A DNA stretch of 6,457 nt from contig JBLHRR010000220.1 of the NCBI GenBank assembly GCA_047626155.1, forward strand, positions 1 to 6,457, given 5' to 3'. The notes under the pieces were generated by a model. That model saw only the letters and a list, made by a program, of their open reading frames with translations, was not told the origin of the DNA and did no database searches. How positions within the stretch are numbered: position 1 is the first letter of the stretch; each line of letters starts with the position of its first letter. Positions 1 through 6,418 of this stretch are shown here, in pieces. The DNA comes from CALGLS01 sp047626155. GTDB lineage: Bacteria > Bacteroidota > Bacteroidia > Chitinophagales > Saprospiraceae. The position numbers and the translations under genes were made by a program.

Positions 1-852
1 ACAGAAGAAGAGCATCGCTTATTTAGAGATTATTATGACAGTCCCTATTTCTTTTCCGCCAAGGTTTTTGTAGAAGAGAATTTTGAAATGGAAAAGGTGG
101 AACTGAGAACAACCTACCGTCAAAGCTCCCGGAATTTTGTTCGCTTGTTGGATGCGGTGCGTTTGAATCAGGTGGACTATGATGACCTAGATGATTTAAA
201 CGAGCGCTATTTTGAAGAGTTCGATGCAGAAGATTATTACATAACACTATCTGCACGAAATAGGATTGTGGATGAAATAAACAAAGCGCAATTGGCGCGC
301 TTGCATACAGAAGTATTTAGTTACCGGGCTTCGGTCACTGGCGAATTCAATCCGAGATTGTTTCCTACGGAGCTGGATTTGGATTTGCGATTGGGGGCTC
401 AGGTGATGTTTGTGAAAAACGATCCGCAGAAGAAATTTGTGAATGGTTCTATTGGAAAAATCATGGAGCTGACCGAAGACAGTATTAAGGTCGCACTGCA
501 AAATGATGATGGAACTACGAAGCTGATTAATGTAGAGAAACTGGAATGGGAAATTTTGAAATACAAAACACAGGAAGACGATATTTCTAAAATAGACTCA
601 AATGTGGTGGGCACCTTTACGCAGTATCCATTGAAGCTCGCTTGGGCCATTACCATTCATAAAAGCCAAGGAAAAACTTTTGACAAAATCATCATCAATC
701 TAGGCGAAAAAGGTGCTTTTGAACATGGGCAAACCTATGTGGCGCTAAGTCGTTGCCGAACCCTGGAAGGAGTGGTCTTAAAGAAGAAACTGACCCCCAG
801 AGACATCATGGTAGATGATAGAATTGTGGAATATTATGAGCAAAACTTTTGA
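1..852 (+). CDS. PIF1/RecD-like SF1 DNA helicase, C-terminal part (5' truncated by window edge)
   Basis: This is the C-terminal 283 codons of an ATP-dependent DNA helicase of the PIF1/RecD-like superfamily 1B, which would unwind DNA during replication, repair or recombination. The frame is open from base 1 to the TGA at 850-852. The ATG at 88 is probably internal, because the upstream codons (a YFFSAKVF stretch) look like helicase sequence and continue off the edge. Visible motifs, in fragment numbering: TTYRQ near 37-41 (motif IV-like region); GAQVMFVKND near 131-140, the usual lead into an SH3-like 2B insertion; LAWAITIHKSQGKTF near 212-226 (motif V region); and TYVALSRCRT near 245-254 (motif VI, with the presumed arginine finger at R251). 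The Walker A and B motifs lie outside the window, so activity cannot be judged. Family assignment is firm; the exact subfamily and biological role are not. The next gene starts 99 bp downstream on the same strand. Confidence 0.93.
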   Translation, partial: TEEEHRLFRDYYDSPYFFSAKVFVEENFEMEKVELRTTYRQSSRNFVRLLDAVRLNQVDYDDLDDLNERYFEEFDAEDYYITLSARNRIVDEINKAQLARLHTEVFSYRASVTGEFNPRLFPTELDLDLRLGAQVMFVKNDPQKKFVNGSIGKIMELTEDSIKVALQNDDGTTKLINVEKLEWEILKYKTQEDDISKIDSNVVGTFTQYPLKLAWAITIHKSQGKTFDKIIINLGEKGAFEHGQTYVALSRCRTLEGVVLKKKLTPRDIMVDDRIVEYYEQNF

Positions 853-906
853 TTTTCAAGTAGGATTTGGTAAATTAGCAACGGCAAAAGGATAAATTCT
901 TTAAAT

Positions 907-933
907 TTACTTTTTGCAAAACATTATTTTTAA
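907..933 (+). promoter_or_regulatory. Candidate Bacteroidota-type promoter (-7-like block) for the small membrane-protein gene
   Basis: The block reads TTACTTTTTGC, then AAAACATTAT, then TTTTAA. TACTTTTTGC resembles the Bacteroidota -7 element TAnnTTTGC with one extra base in the spacer. It lies 18 bases before the ATG at 952, and the leader is A/T-rich with no GGAGG-like site. No convincing -33 TTTG box was found at the expected distance, which lowers confidence. A nearly identical block occurs at 3023-3050, upstream of the protease gene. Confidence 0.4.
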
Positions 934-951
934 AACCAAACTTATTCAATT

Positions 952-1092
952 ATGGCTATTAAAGGAAAATCAAAAAGTAGAAGAAAATTAGAAACTAGAG
1001 ATAAGGAAGCTGCTCGAAAGATAACAATGATCGTGGCTGGGGTTACACTGGCTATGATAGTATTGTTATACATCATGTATTCTAGGGTATAG
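952..1092 (+). CDS. Small basic single-pass membrane protein, 46 aa, function unknown
   Basis: A short reading frame runs from ATG 952 to TAG 1090-1092. The product starts MAIKGKSKSRRKLETRDKEA, a highly charged, mostly basic N-terminus of about 24 residues. A hydrophobic segment follows at about residues 25-43 (ITMIVAGVTLAMIVLLYIMY), and the protein ends SRV. This is the layout of a one-helix inner-membrane protein with the basic end in the cytoplasm by the positive-inside rule. Support for a real gene: the clear charged/hydrophobic division, a promoter-like block just upstream, a position in an otherwise unoccupied gap, and a stop close to GC-rich hairpins that could end transcription. It has no recognisable family or catalytic motif. 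Small proteins of this shape often attach to larger membrane complexes, but no partner is visible here. A chance frame cannot be ruled out without homologues. Confidence 0.68.
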   Translation: MAIKGKSKSRRKLETRDKEAARKITMIVAGVTLAMIVLLYIMYSRV

Positions 1093-1169
1093 AAACATTG
1101 TTAAGCTGCATTAAAAAAGGTCTGTAGGATCGGCTCCGTAATCTTCCGCCATGTTTCTGTAGACGTTTA

Positions 1170-1194
1170 CAGGGCCGGACCTAAAGGCCCTATA
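1170..1194. repeat. GC-rich hairpin repeat, copy A
   Basis: The 25-bp unit starts CAGGGCCGGACC and ends TAAAGGCCCTATA. It contains a perfect 6-bp inverted repeat, AGGGCC at 1171-1176 and GGCCCT at 1186-1191, with a 9-base loop. It is followed on the plus strand by ATATCTTTT, so it could act as an intrinsic terminator for the 46-aa gene ending at 1092, though the T-run is broken and lies 78 bases after the stop. It matches copy B at 22 of 25 positions. Confidence 0.7.
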
Positions 1195-1200
1195 TCTTTT

Positions 1201-1221
1201 GTCTATGTAATTACTACAGAC
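1201..1221. repeat. Imperfect palindrome between the two hairpin repeats
   Basis: GTCT at 1201-1204 and AGAC at 1218-1221 flank the perfect 8-bp palindrome GTAATTAC at 1207-1214. CTACAGA at 1214-1220 is also the inverse of TCTGTAG at 1156-1162 (and at 1121-1127), so an outer stem enclosing copy A could form. This is sequence geometry only; no function is assigned. Confidence 0.45.
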
Positions 1222-1245
1222 AGGGCCGCACCTAAAGGCGCTCTA
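1221..1245. repeat. GC-rich hairpin repeat, copy B
   Basis: A second copy of the 25-bp unit starts CAGGGCCGCACC and ends TAAAGGCGCTCTA. It differs from copy A at unit positions 9 (G to C), 20 (C to G) and 23 (A to C). The 6-bp outer stem of copy A has one G-G mismatch here. Positions 9 and 20 can pair with each other in an alternative stem (GGnACC / GGCnC around TAAA), so those two changes are a matched swap. The 26 bases between the copies contain the near-palindrome at 1201-1221. Confidence 0.7.
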
Positions 1246-1316
1246 GTTTCGCTTACACCTTTTACTTCCTTTTGTTATTCACTCTGAAGCTTTTATTAAA
1301 AAAACCAGCTATCCTT

Positions 1317-1341
1317 TTAAGCGTAAAACCTGCCCGCTTAA
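1317..1341 (-). terminator. Weak candidate terminator of the GT-C gene
   Basis: The inverted repeat TTAAGCG (1317-1323) and CGCTTAA (1335-1341) encloses an 11-base loop. On the minus strand it begins 15 bases after the stop codon of the membrane glycosyltransferase-like gene. No T-tract follows the stem directly; a run of seven T on the minus strand (within 1297-1304) comes about a dozen bases later. Position suits a terminator, but the A/T-rich stem and delayed T-run make it weak. Confidence 0.3.
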
Positions 1342-1355
1342 GCCGCTAATCAAAC

Positions 1356-2864
1356 TTACTTAGCACCCTGGCCAACCACATATCCCCCACTCCCCATTCT
1401 CCCCCAACCTCCTTTCACCTTAAAATATTCCCCTCGCTTCAATTCCACAGAATCCACTTGCGTAAGCACCTTGTTATCAAAAACAAACACCTGATGGTCC
1501 GGCTGCTTCATTTGTGCTTTGAAATTCGTACTATCAGAAAGCATTTCTATTTTGGTAAACTCCTCTTTTGCATAGACCATGAAATTATCCGACATCCAAG
1601 CTGCGGGGTACAAAGTCAATTTTTCAACGCCTGAAGTGTTTTTAGTGGCGGCGGTTTTCACCACCGCTTCTGGTAGCTTTCGGTAGGTATCCCACAGCGG
1701 GTATATTGCCAACCAGAAAATTATCATTACCATTAATCCTGAAAAGGTAGCTCCTCCAATCACCACTCTTCTATCCCGCATAAAAATCCCTAGGACTCCA
1801 AGTAGACTCAACATCCAATAAACAGCACTCAGTCCAAGCAGCGGGCGATAACCTTCTACACCGACCCAACTGATTCCTCCAAGCAAAACTAGAAAAACCA
1901 GACAGAACGTACCGATCAGATTCAGCAAGACAAAGCCTTTGACCAAACGTAAATAAGGATAACCAGCATTGAACAAAACCCAAACCTGCTTTGCGATCAT
2001 AAAAGAAAGAACAATAACTAAGCTAAGGGACTGGCTTATCAAAGCAGCACCCAACCAGGCCGATATGATAATAGCAAGCTCCTCCTTTTTTTTCATCTTT
2101 TTATACAAATCCACGAATGCAGCTGGTAAGAATCCTAACCAGGGCAACATCCCAAAAATCACTAAACCGAAAACGGTGGAAGTAGACCACTGACCATAAG
2201 AAAGGCTAAACTCGGAAAAGTCCCATCCTCCTAAAAAGAAACTGCCCACCATCGGTATGACAACTAAAGCAAGACCTATTGGAAGAAACAATGTTTTTAC
2301 ATTCTCTTTTTTAGCATGTCGGATGCCTAGGACCGTAGCGAGGAGCAAGCCCCAAAGTCCCATCGAAATTGGATGAATCAACATACCCAAAGCTAAAAAT
2401 ACATAGCTTGCATTACGCCACTTTGACGAAGGTTGTTTGACAAACAGTATTGTAAATATCAAATGTCCTATCTGAGCGAATAGCAAATACAAATCACCTC
2501 CTGCTATTTTAGCCAAAGTGATCAGCAAAAATGAACTAGCGGCTACCAACATTGTTAGGACTACAGCATCGCGGCCAAAGATTTTTTTCCCATATCTAAA
2601 AAAGATAAGTCCCGTAAATAACAACAGGAGGACAGTCGGCAAACGCAGTGTAAAAACACTTAGCCCTTTTATTCCGTATATCATTTGGGTAAGGAAAGAA
2701 ACGGGTTTAGTGGCTGTACCATCTTGAGCCGCGAGTAGCATGGACGCTTCGGTACCAGTCCAGATACTTGCATAATCATTTGCCAAAAAAAGGTTGCCCA
2801 ATATCAGAAGAGAGCAGAGCCCCAGAAATACTTTGAAAGAGTCAGAATATGCCTTTTGATTCAT
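1356..2864 (-). CDS. Polytopic membrane protein, ArnT/PMT-like GT-C glycosyltransferase family
   Basis: The 502-aa product has roughly eleven to twelve hydrophobic segments and a soluble C-terminal tail (about 392-502), presumably periplasmic. The N-terminal third matches the layout of ArnT/PMT-type GT-C enzymes, which move sugars from lipid-linked donors to acceptors on the outer face of the inner membrane. A first extracytoplasmic loop carries an acidic residue (WTGTEAS, E39) and KP at 53-54 in place of the usual KPP; then come TLRLPTVL near 72-79, YGKKIFGRDA near 91-100, and AKIAGGDLYLLF near 118-129 with an Asp at 124. The usual DE pair of the first loop is TE here, so the enzyme is divergent and may have altered or lost activity. 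The substrate cannot be read from the sequence. The ATG at 2864 gives a natural N-terminus leading into the first membrane helix. The gene stands alone, divergent from the protease and convergent with the small membrane-protein gene. A non-catalytic membrane protein of the same fold remains possible. Confidence 0.75.
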   Translation of the reverse strand: MNQKAYSDSFKVFLGLCSLLILGNLFLANDYASIWTGTEASMLLAAQDGTATKPVSFLTQMIYGIKGLSVFTLRLPTVLLLLFTGLIFFRYGKKIFGRDAVVLTMLVAASSFLLITLAKIAGGDLYLLFAQIGHLIFTILFVKQPSSKWRNASYVFLALGMLIHPISMGLWGLLLATVLGIRHAKKENVKTLFLPIGLALVVIPMVGSFFLGGWDFSEFSLSYGQWSTSTVFGLVIFGMLPWLGFLPAAFVDLYKKMKKKEELAIIISAWLGAALISQSLSLVIVLSFMIAKQVWVLFNAGYPYLRLVKGFVLLNLIGTFCLVFLVLLGGISWVGVEGYRPLLGLSAVYWMLSLLGVLGIFMRDRRVVIGGATFSGLMVMIIFWLAIYPLWDTYRKLPEAVVKTAATKNTSGVEKLTLYPAAWMSDNFMVYAKEEFTKIEMLSDSTNFKAQMKQPDHQVFVFDNKVLTQVDSVELKRGEYFKVKGGWGRMGSGGYVVGQGAK

Positions 2865-3022
2865 GGCTCAAAAAACAGGATTTTTATTGGAATCACCAAG
2901 GATTAAAGAAGAATTTGAGAATTCAATTGTCCTTCATAAAGCAATCTTGTGGTTTTCCAAACTACTAATGTCTTCCTTTAGTCAAGATGGTCGTTCATTC
3001 GGCTCGTTTTTAGTGTGGTTTC

Positions 3023-3050
3023 TTACTTTCGCAAAATATTATCTTTTTAA
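3023..3050 (+). promoter_or_regulatory. Candidate Bacteroidota-type promoter of the protease gene
   Basis: The block reads TTACTTTCGC, then AAAATATTAT, then CTTTTTAA. TACTTTCGC matches the -7 consensus TAnnTTTGC with one change and lies about 85 bases before the preferred ATG at 3118. It falls inside the upstream in-frame extension, which supports the later start. The best -33 candidate is only a TTCG at 2998-3001, 22 bases upstream. The block closely resembles the one at 907-933. Confidence 0.45.
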
Positions 3051-3117
3051 TAAATGCCCAATCACTTCGAAGTTTCAGAACTCAGTAAATAGACTTCAAT
3101 TAAAATTCAATTCTACA

Positions 3118-6100
3118 ATGAAGAAATTCAACTTACTTTTTGGCTTTTCCTTAAGCCTATTATTATTAACCGGAAGCACATTGACTGCTCAAAACCTAGA
3201 TCATGTGCTCAACGAAGCACTTGTTCAACTCAAAGCAGATGCTGATGTAAAACAATTAGAAAAAGATTTACAACGCATAGATGGTGTCGCTACCCAATTG
3301 AGGGTCATTCGAAAAATTTCCAAACAACTTGACATTTATAAGGTACAATTCGACCACAACGCGGTGGATGAATTTGAGATTAGAAAACAGCTTTCTCGCC
3401 ACAATGATGTATTAATTGTACAAGTCAATCACCTCTTGACTGAAAGACAAACGGTACCTAATGATCCTTTTATCAATGACCAATGGCAGTGGATAAACCC
3501 TAATGACGCTGATGTAGATGCAGACCTCGCTTGGGACATCACCACAGGTGGACAAACTGCAAATGGAGACGACATCGTTGTTGCGGTATTCGATGACGGT
3601 GGAGATCTCGATCACCCAGATTTGATTGACAACAATTGGATCAATGTTCATGAAATTGCTGGAAACGGAATAGACGATGATATGAACGGTTATATTGATG
3701 ACGTTTATGGATGGAATTTCCAGGGCAATAATAATGTCGACGGAGGAAGCCACGGAGTAAACGTAGCGGGAATGATAGGTGCAGTTGGAAATGATGCCAA
3801 TCAAGGAACTGGAATTAACTGGTCTGTAAAAATCATGAATATTAGAACTGCTGGTATTCAAGAAGATCAGGTTATCGAATTCTACTCTTATGCTTTAGAT
3901 CAAAGAGAAAGATATACCACTTCTAATGGGGCGGAGGGTTCATTCGTAGTAGCCACTAACTCTTCTTGGGGAATTGATGGCGGTGACCCTGCCAGTGCAC
4001 CACTATGGTGTGGCTTCTATGACAGCCTTGGTGAAGCAGGAATACTAAGTTGTGGAGCTACCGCAAACAATAATGTAAACATTGATGTTGTAGGTGACCT
4101 TCCAACTGCTTGTGGTTCAGAGTTCATGGTAGCTGTAACGGCAACCAACAATGAAGATAATAGAACCTTTTCTGCATATGGAGCAACGACTATCGATGTA
4201 GGGGCACCAGGAGCAGATATTTATACAACTCAAGCAGGTGGAGGATATACCACTACTTCAGGTACTTCCTTTGCCTCACCACTTACTGCTGGGGTAATCG
4301 GTTTGATATATTCTGCACCTTGTAGTAACCTAGCTATCTTAGCGATGGCTAACCCTCAAGCTGCTGCAGAGCAAGTAAGAGATGCTTTATTCGATGGAAC
4401 AGAAATGGTCGGTAACCTAGATGGCGATGTGGTTTATGGTCGTGTAAATGCCTTTAATTCCGTTCAACTTATCATGGACAACTGTGGTCCTTGTCCGGCT
4501 CCTTCTGGCATTCAGGCTTCAGATATACTTGACATATCCGTTAACTTGACCTGGGCTAACCCATCTGACATTCAAACCAATAATCTCCGATACAGAGAAA
4601 CTGGCGCTGCCGATTGGATAGAAGTGGTTGGTGTTACAATGCCTTACCCTCTTGTAGTATTAACGGCTTGTACAGAATACGAAGTACAGGTTGCTGCTTT
4701 TTGTACAGATGAAGAAAGTGGTTATTCCGCTGCTATAGTTTTCACAACTGAAGGTTGTTGTGTAGCTCCGGATGACTTGGCCATTGCTGATATTGCAAGT
4801 ACAACTGCTACGGCAAACTGGTCTTCTATTTTTGCCGCACAGAGTTATAACCTACGTTGGAGAATTCAAGGAACGATGACTTGGACAGATATGAATCTGA
4901 CAGAGACGACTTTCGCTTTCATGGACCTTGCAGAATGTTCGGTCTATGAAGTTCAAATCCAAACGGTTTGCGCTAACGCTACTACTGATTTCAGCGAATC
5001 TGTGGTTTACAGCACTTTCGGTTGTGGCGCTTGTACGGATTTTACTTACTGCGCTTCTGAAGGAGAAAGTGTAGAAGATGAATGGATTGGAGAATTCATT
5101 CTTGGCGATATCAACAACCAAACACCAAATGCGCCAGCTTCTGGTTATTCCGATTACACAGGTACCGTTAACACGACGACTTTAGAAACTTATAGTTCTT
5201 ATGACGTTACACTCTCTCCGGCCTATGAAGGTCAGGTATACAATGAATATTTCAAAGTATACATTGATTACAATCAAAATGGCACCTTTGAAGAAGGTAG
5301 TGAATTGGCTTACGATGCTGGCGATGTAACGCAAACAACGGTTATGGGCGAAATCGAGGTACCAGCTTCAGCTTTAGCAGGTTTGACCCGACTACGTGTA
5401 GTAATGAGATTTAACAACGAAAGTCAATCTTGTGGTACTTACAATTTTGGAGAAACTGCTGATTACTGTGTAACCATCGTAGAAGGCGGGCCTACCTGTG
5501 ATGTTCCAGATAACTTAAGTACGACTTCCATCACCACCATTTCTGCAGCTCTTAGCTGGTCTTCTGTTTCTTACGCGGACAGCTATAGTGTTGACTACCG
5601 AGCTGCAGGTGCGCCTAACTGGACTAACACTACTTCTATAGCTACTGACTTAACCTTAGATAGTTTAACAACTTGCCAGGAATACGAATGGAAAGTGGAA
5701 TCACTTTGCCCTAATGGCGAAATGAGTGGCTTCTCTATTACTGAAACGTTCATCACCATCTGTCCTTGTGACATTCCTACCGGTTTGGATACAATGAATG
5801 TAACCACCACTACTGCAGACCTTAGTTGGACAGCAGCAGCAGGGGCTATTTCATATGATGTACGGTACAGAGATGGATCCACAAGCACTTGGACTGATAT
5901 GGCTGCTGCTACAAATAGTTTAATGCTAACCGGCTTGATCGATTGCGCCGATTATGAAATCCAAGTTCAGACCGTTTGTAATAATGCGACAAGTAACTGG
6001 TCAAGTAGCAAAGGGTTTACTACTGTTTGTTTCGTAGCAGTTAAGGAGGTAGAGAACGGTGTGGAAGCATTAACCCTTTCACCGAATCCTTTTACAGAAG

Positions 6101-6315
6101 TCGTTACCAGTCGCTTTAATCTGACTGAGAACACTCCATTGACTATTGCGGTTTATGCTGCTACTGGTCAACGGATTGCTACCAACGATTATGACTTGAG
6201 CGCTGGAGCGCAAACGGTGGAAATCAAAGGATTAGAGGAAGTAAGCCAAGGCGTTTACTTCGTTTCTATGACTACAGCGAAAGGCACGAAAGTTAGAAGA
6301 GTGGTTAAGCTGTAA
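3118..6315 (+). CDS. Secreted subtilisin-like (S8) serine protease with FN3 and GEVED domains and T9SS sorting domain
   Basis: A 1065-aa extracellular protease exported by Sec and then type IX secretion. The start at 3118 gives a clear signal peptide (MKKFNLLFGF, hydrophobic core, likely cut at TLTA|QN, residues 24/25). The frame stays open upstream to an ATG at 2863, but those 85 codons look non-coding and overlap the divergent gene's start. Domains: prodomain about 26-115; S8 catalytic domain about 130-455 with D159 (VAVFDDG), H212 (SHGVNVAG), probable oxyanion N317 and S384 (GTSFASP), so the triad is intact; an acidic loop GNGIDDDMNGYIDD (182-195) that may bind calcium; FN3 repeats about 459-546 and 548-635; GEVED domain about 639-790 (GETADYCV at 778-785); FN3 repeats about 794-881 and 884-970; T9SS type A sorting domain 985-1065 (SPNPF at 988-992, ending VRRVVKL). 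The His motif is unusual: HGVN replaces HGTH. Each FN3 repeat has the pattern CxxYExxVxxxC. The likely role is digestion of external protein or cell-surface processing; the substrate is unknown. A promoter-like block lies at 3023-3050 and a strong terminator follows the gene. Confidence 0.95.
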   Translation: MKKFNLLFGFSLSLLLLTGSTLTAQNLDHVLNEALVQLKADADVKQLEKDLQRIDGVATQLRVIRKISKQLDIYKVQFDHNAVDEFEIRKQLSRHNDVLIVQVNHLLTERQTVPNDPFINDQWQWINPNDADVDADLAWDITTGGQTANGDDIVVAVFDDGGDLDHPDLIDNNWINVHEIAGNGIDDDMNGYIDDVYGWNFQGNNNVDGGSHGVNVAGMIGAVGNDANQGTGINWSVKIMNIRTAGIQEDQVIEFYSYALDQRERYTTSNGAEGSFVVATNSSWGIDGGDPASAPLWCGFYDSLGEAGILSCGATANNNVNIDVVGDLPTACGSEFMVAVTATNNEDNRTFSAYGATTIDVGAPGADIYTTQAGGGYTTTSGTSFASPLTAGVIGLIYSAPCSNLAILAMANPQAAAEQVRDALFDGTEMVGNLDGDVVYGRVNAFNSVQLIMDNCGPCPAPSGIQASDILDISVNLTWANPSDIQTNNLRYRETGAADWIEVVGVTMPYPLVVLTACTEYEVQVAAFCTDEESGYSAAIVFTTEGCCVAPDDLAIADIASTTATANWSSIFAAQSYNLRWRIQGTMTWTDMNLTETTFAFMDLAECSVYEVQIQTVCANATTDFSESVVYSTFGCGACTDFTYCASEGESVEDEWIGEFILGDINNQTPNAPASGYSDYTGTVNTTTLETYSSYDVTLSPAYEGQVYNEYFKVYIDYNQNGTFEEGSELAYDAGDVTQTTVMGEIEVPASALAGLTRLRVVMRFNNESQSCGTYNFGETADYCVTIVEGGPTCDVPDNLSTTSITTISAALSWSSVSYADSYSVDYRAAGAPNWTNTTSIATDLTLDSLTTCQEYEWKVESLCPNGEMSGFSITETFITICPCDIPTGLDTMNVTTTTADLSWTAAAGAISYDVRYRDGSTSTWTDMAAATNSLMLTGLIDCADYEIQVQTVCNNATSNWSSSKGFTTVCFVAVKEVENGVEALTLSPNPFTEVVTSRFNLTENTPLTIAVYAATGQRIATNDYDLSAGAQTVEIKGLEEVSQGVYFVSMTTAKGTKVRRVVKL

Positions 6316-6317
6316 CT

Positions 6318-6355
6318 TTAACTGTTAACATTAACTGTTAACATTAACTGTTAAC
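6318..6355. repeat. Three tandem 13-bp palindromic repeats
   Basis: The unit TTAACTGTTAACA is present at 6318-6330 and 6331-6343, with a third copy at 6344-6355 lacking the final A. Each unit contains the odd palindrome TTAAC-T-GTTAA and the hexamer GTTAAC. The array begins 2 bases after the protease stop codon. The gene's last bases (TTAAGCTGTAAC, 6305-6316) resemble a degenerate extra copy. It could be a replication-slippage microsatellite, a protein-binding array or a 3'UTR structure; nothing in the sequence decides between these. Confidence 0.9.
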
Positions 6356-6418
6356 TTCCCTCTATTGTATTTATCGTGAAGTCAATTGTTTAATAGTTAG
6401 CAAATTAGTTTAGTTCAT

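Noticed and set aside
88..852. Helicase gene starting at the ATG at 88
   Set aside because: The frame is open to base 1 and the codons before 88 read as helicase sequence, so the gene enters from outside the window.
1170..1245. CRISPR-like spacing: two 25-bp repeats separated by 26 bp
   Set aside because: There are only two copies with three mismatches, the spacer itself is palindromic and related to the flanks, and no cas gene is present.
1969..2193. Short plus-strand frames inside the membrane-protein gene (also 2518-2727)
   Set aside because: They are antisense to the long coherent multi-helix protein and show no independent start context or domain.
2863..3117. N-terminal extension of the protease from ATG 2863
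   Set aside because: It would place a classic signal peptide internally, overlaps the divergent gene's start codon, contains a promoter-like block, and shows no domain-like sequence.
3412..3861. 149-codon minus-strand frame inside the protease gene
   Set aside because: It lies wholly antisense to the S8 catalytic domain, and its I/V/S-rich product is what the reverse complement of this coding sequence would give.
5595..5888. 97-codon minus-strand frame inside the FN3 region
   Set aside because: It is antisense to well-supported FN3 coding sequence and has no features of its own; the same applies to the minus frame at 4852-5121.
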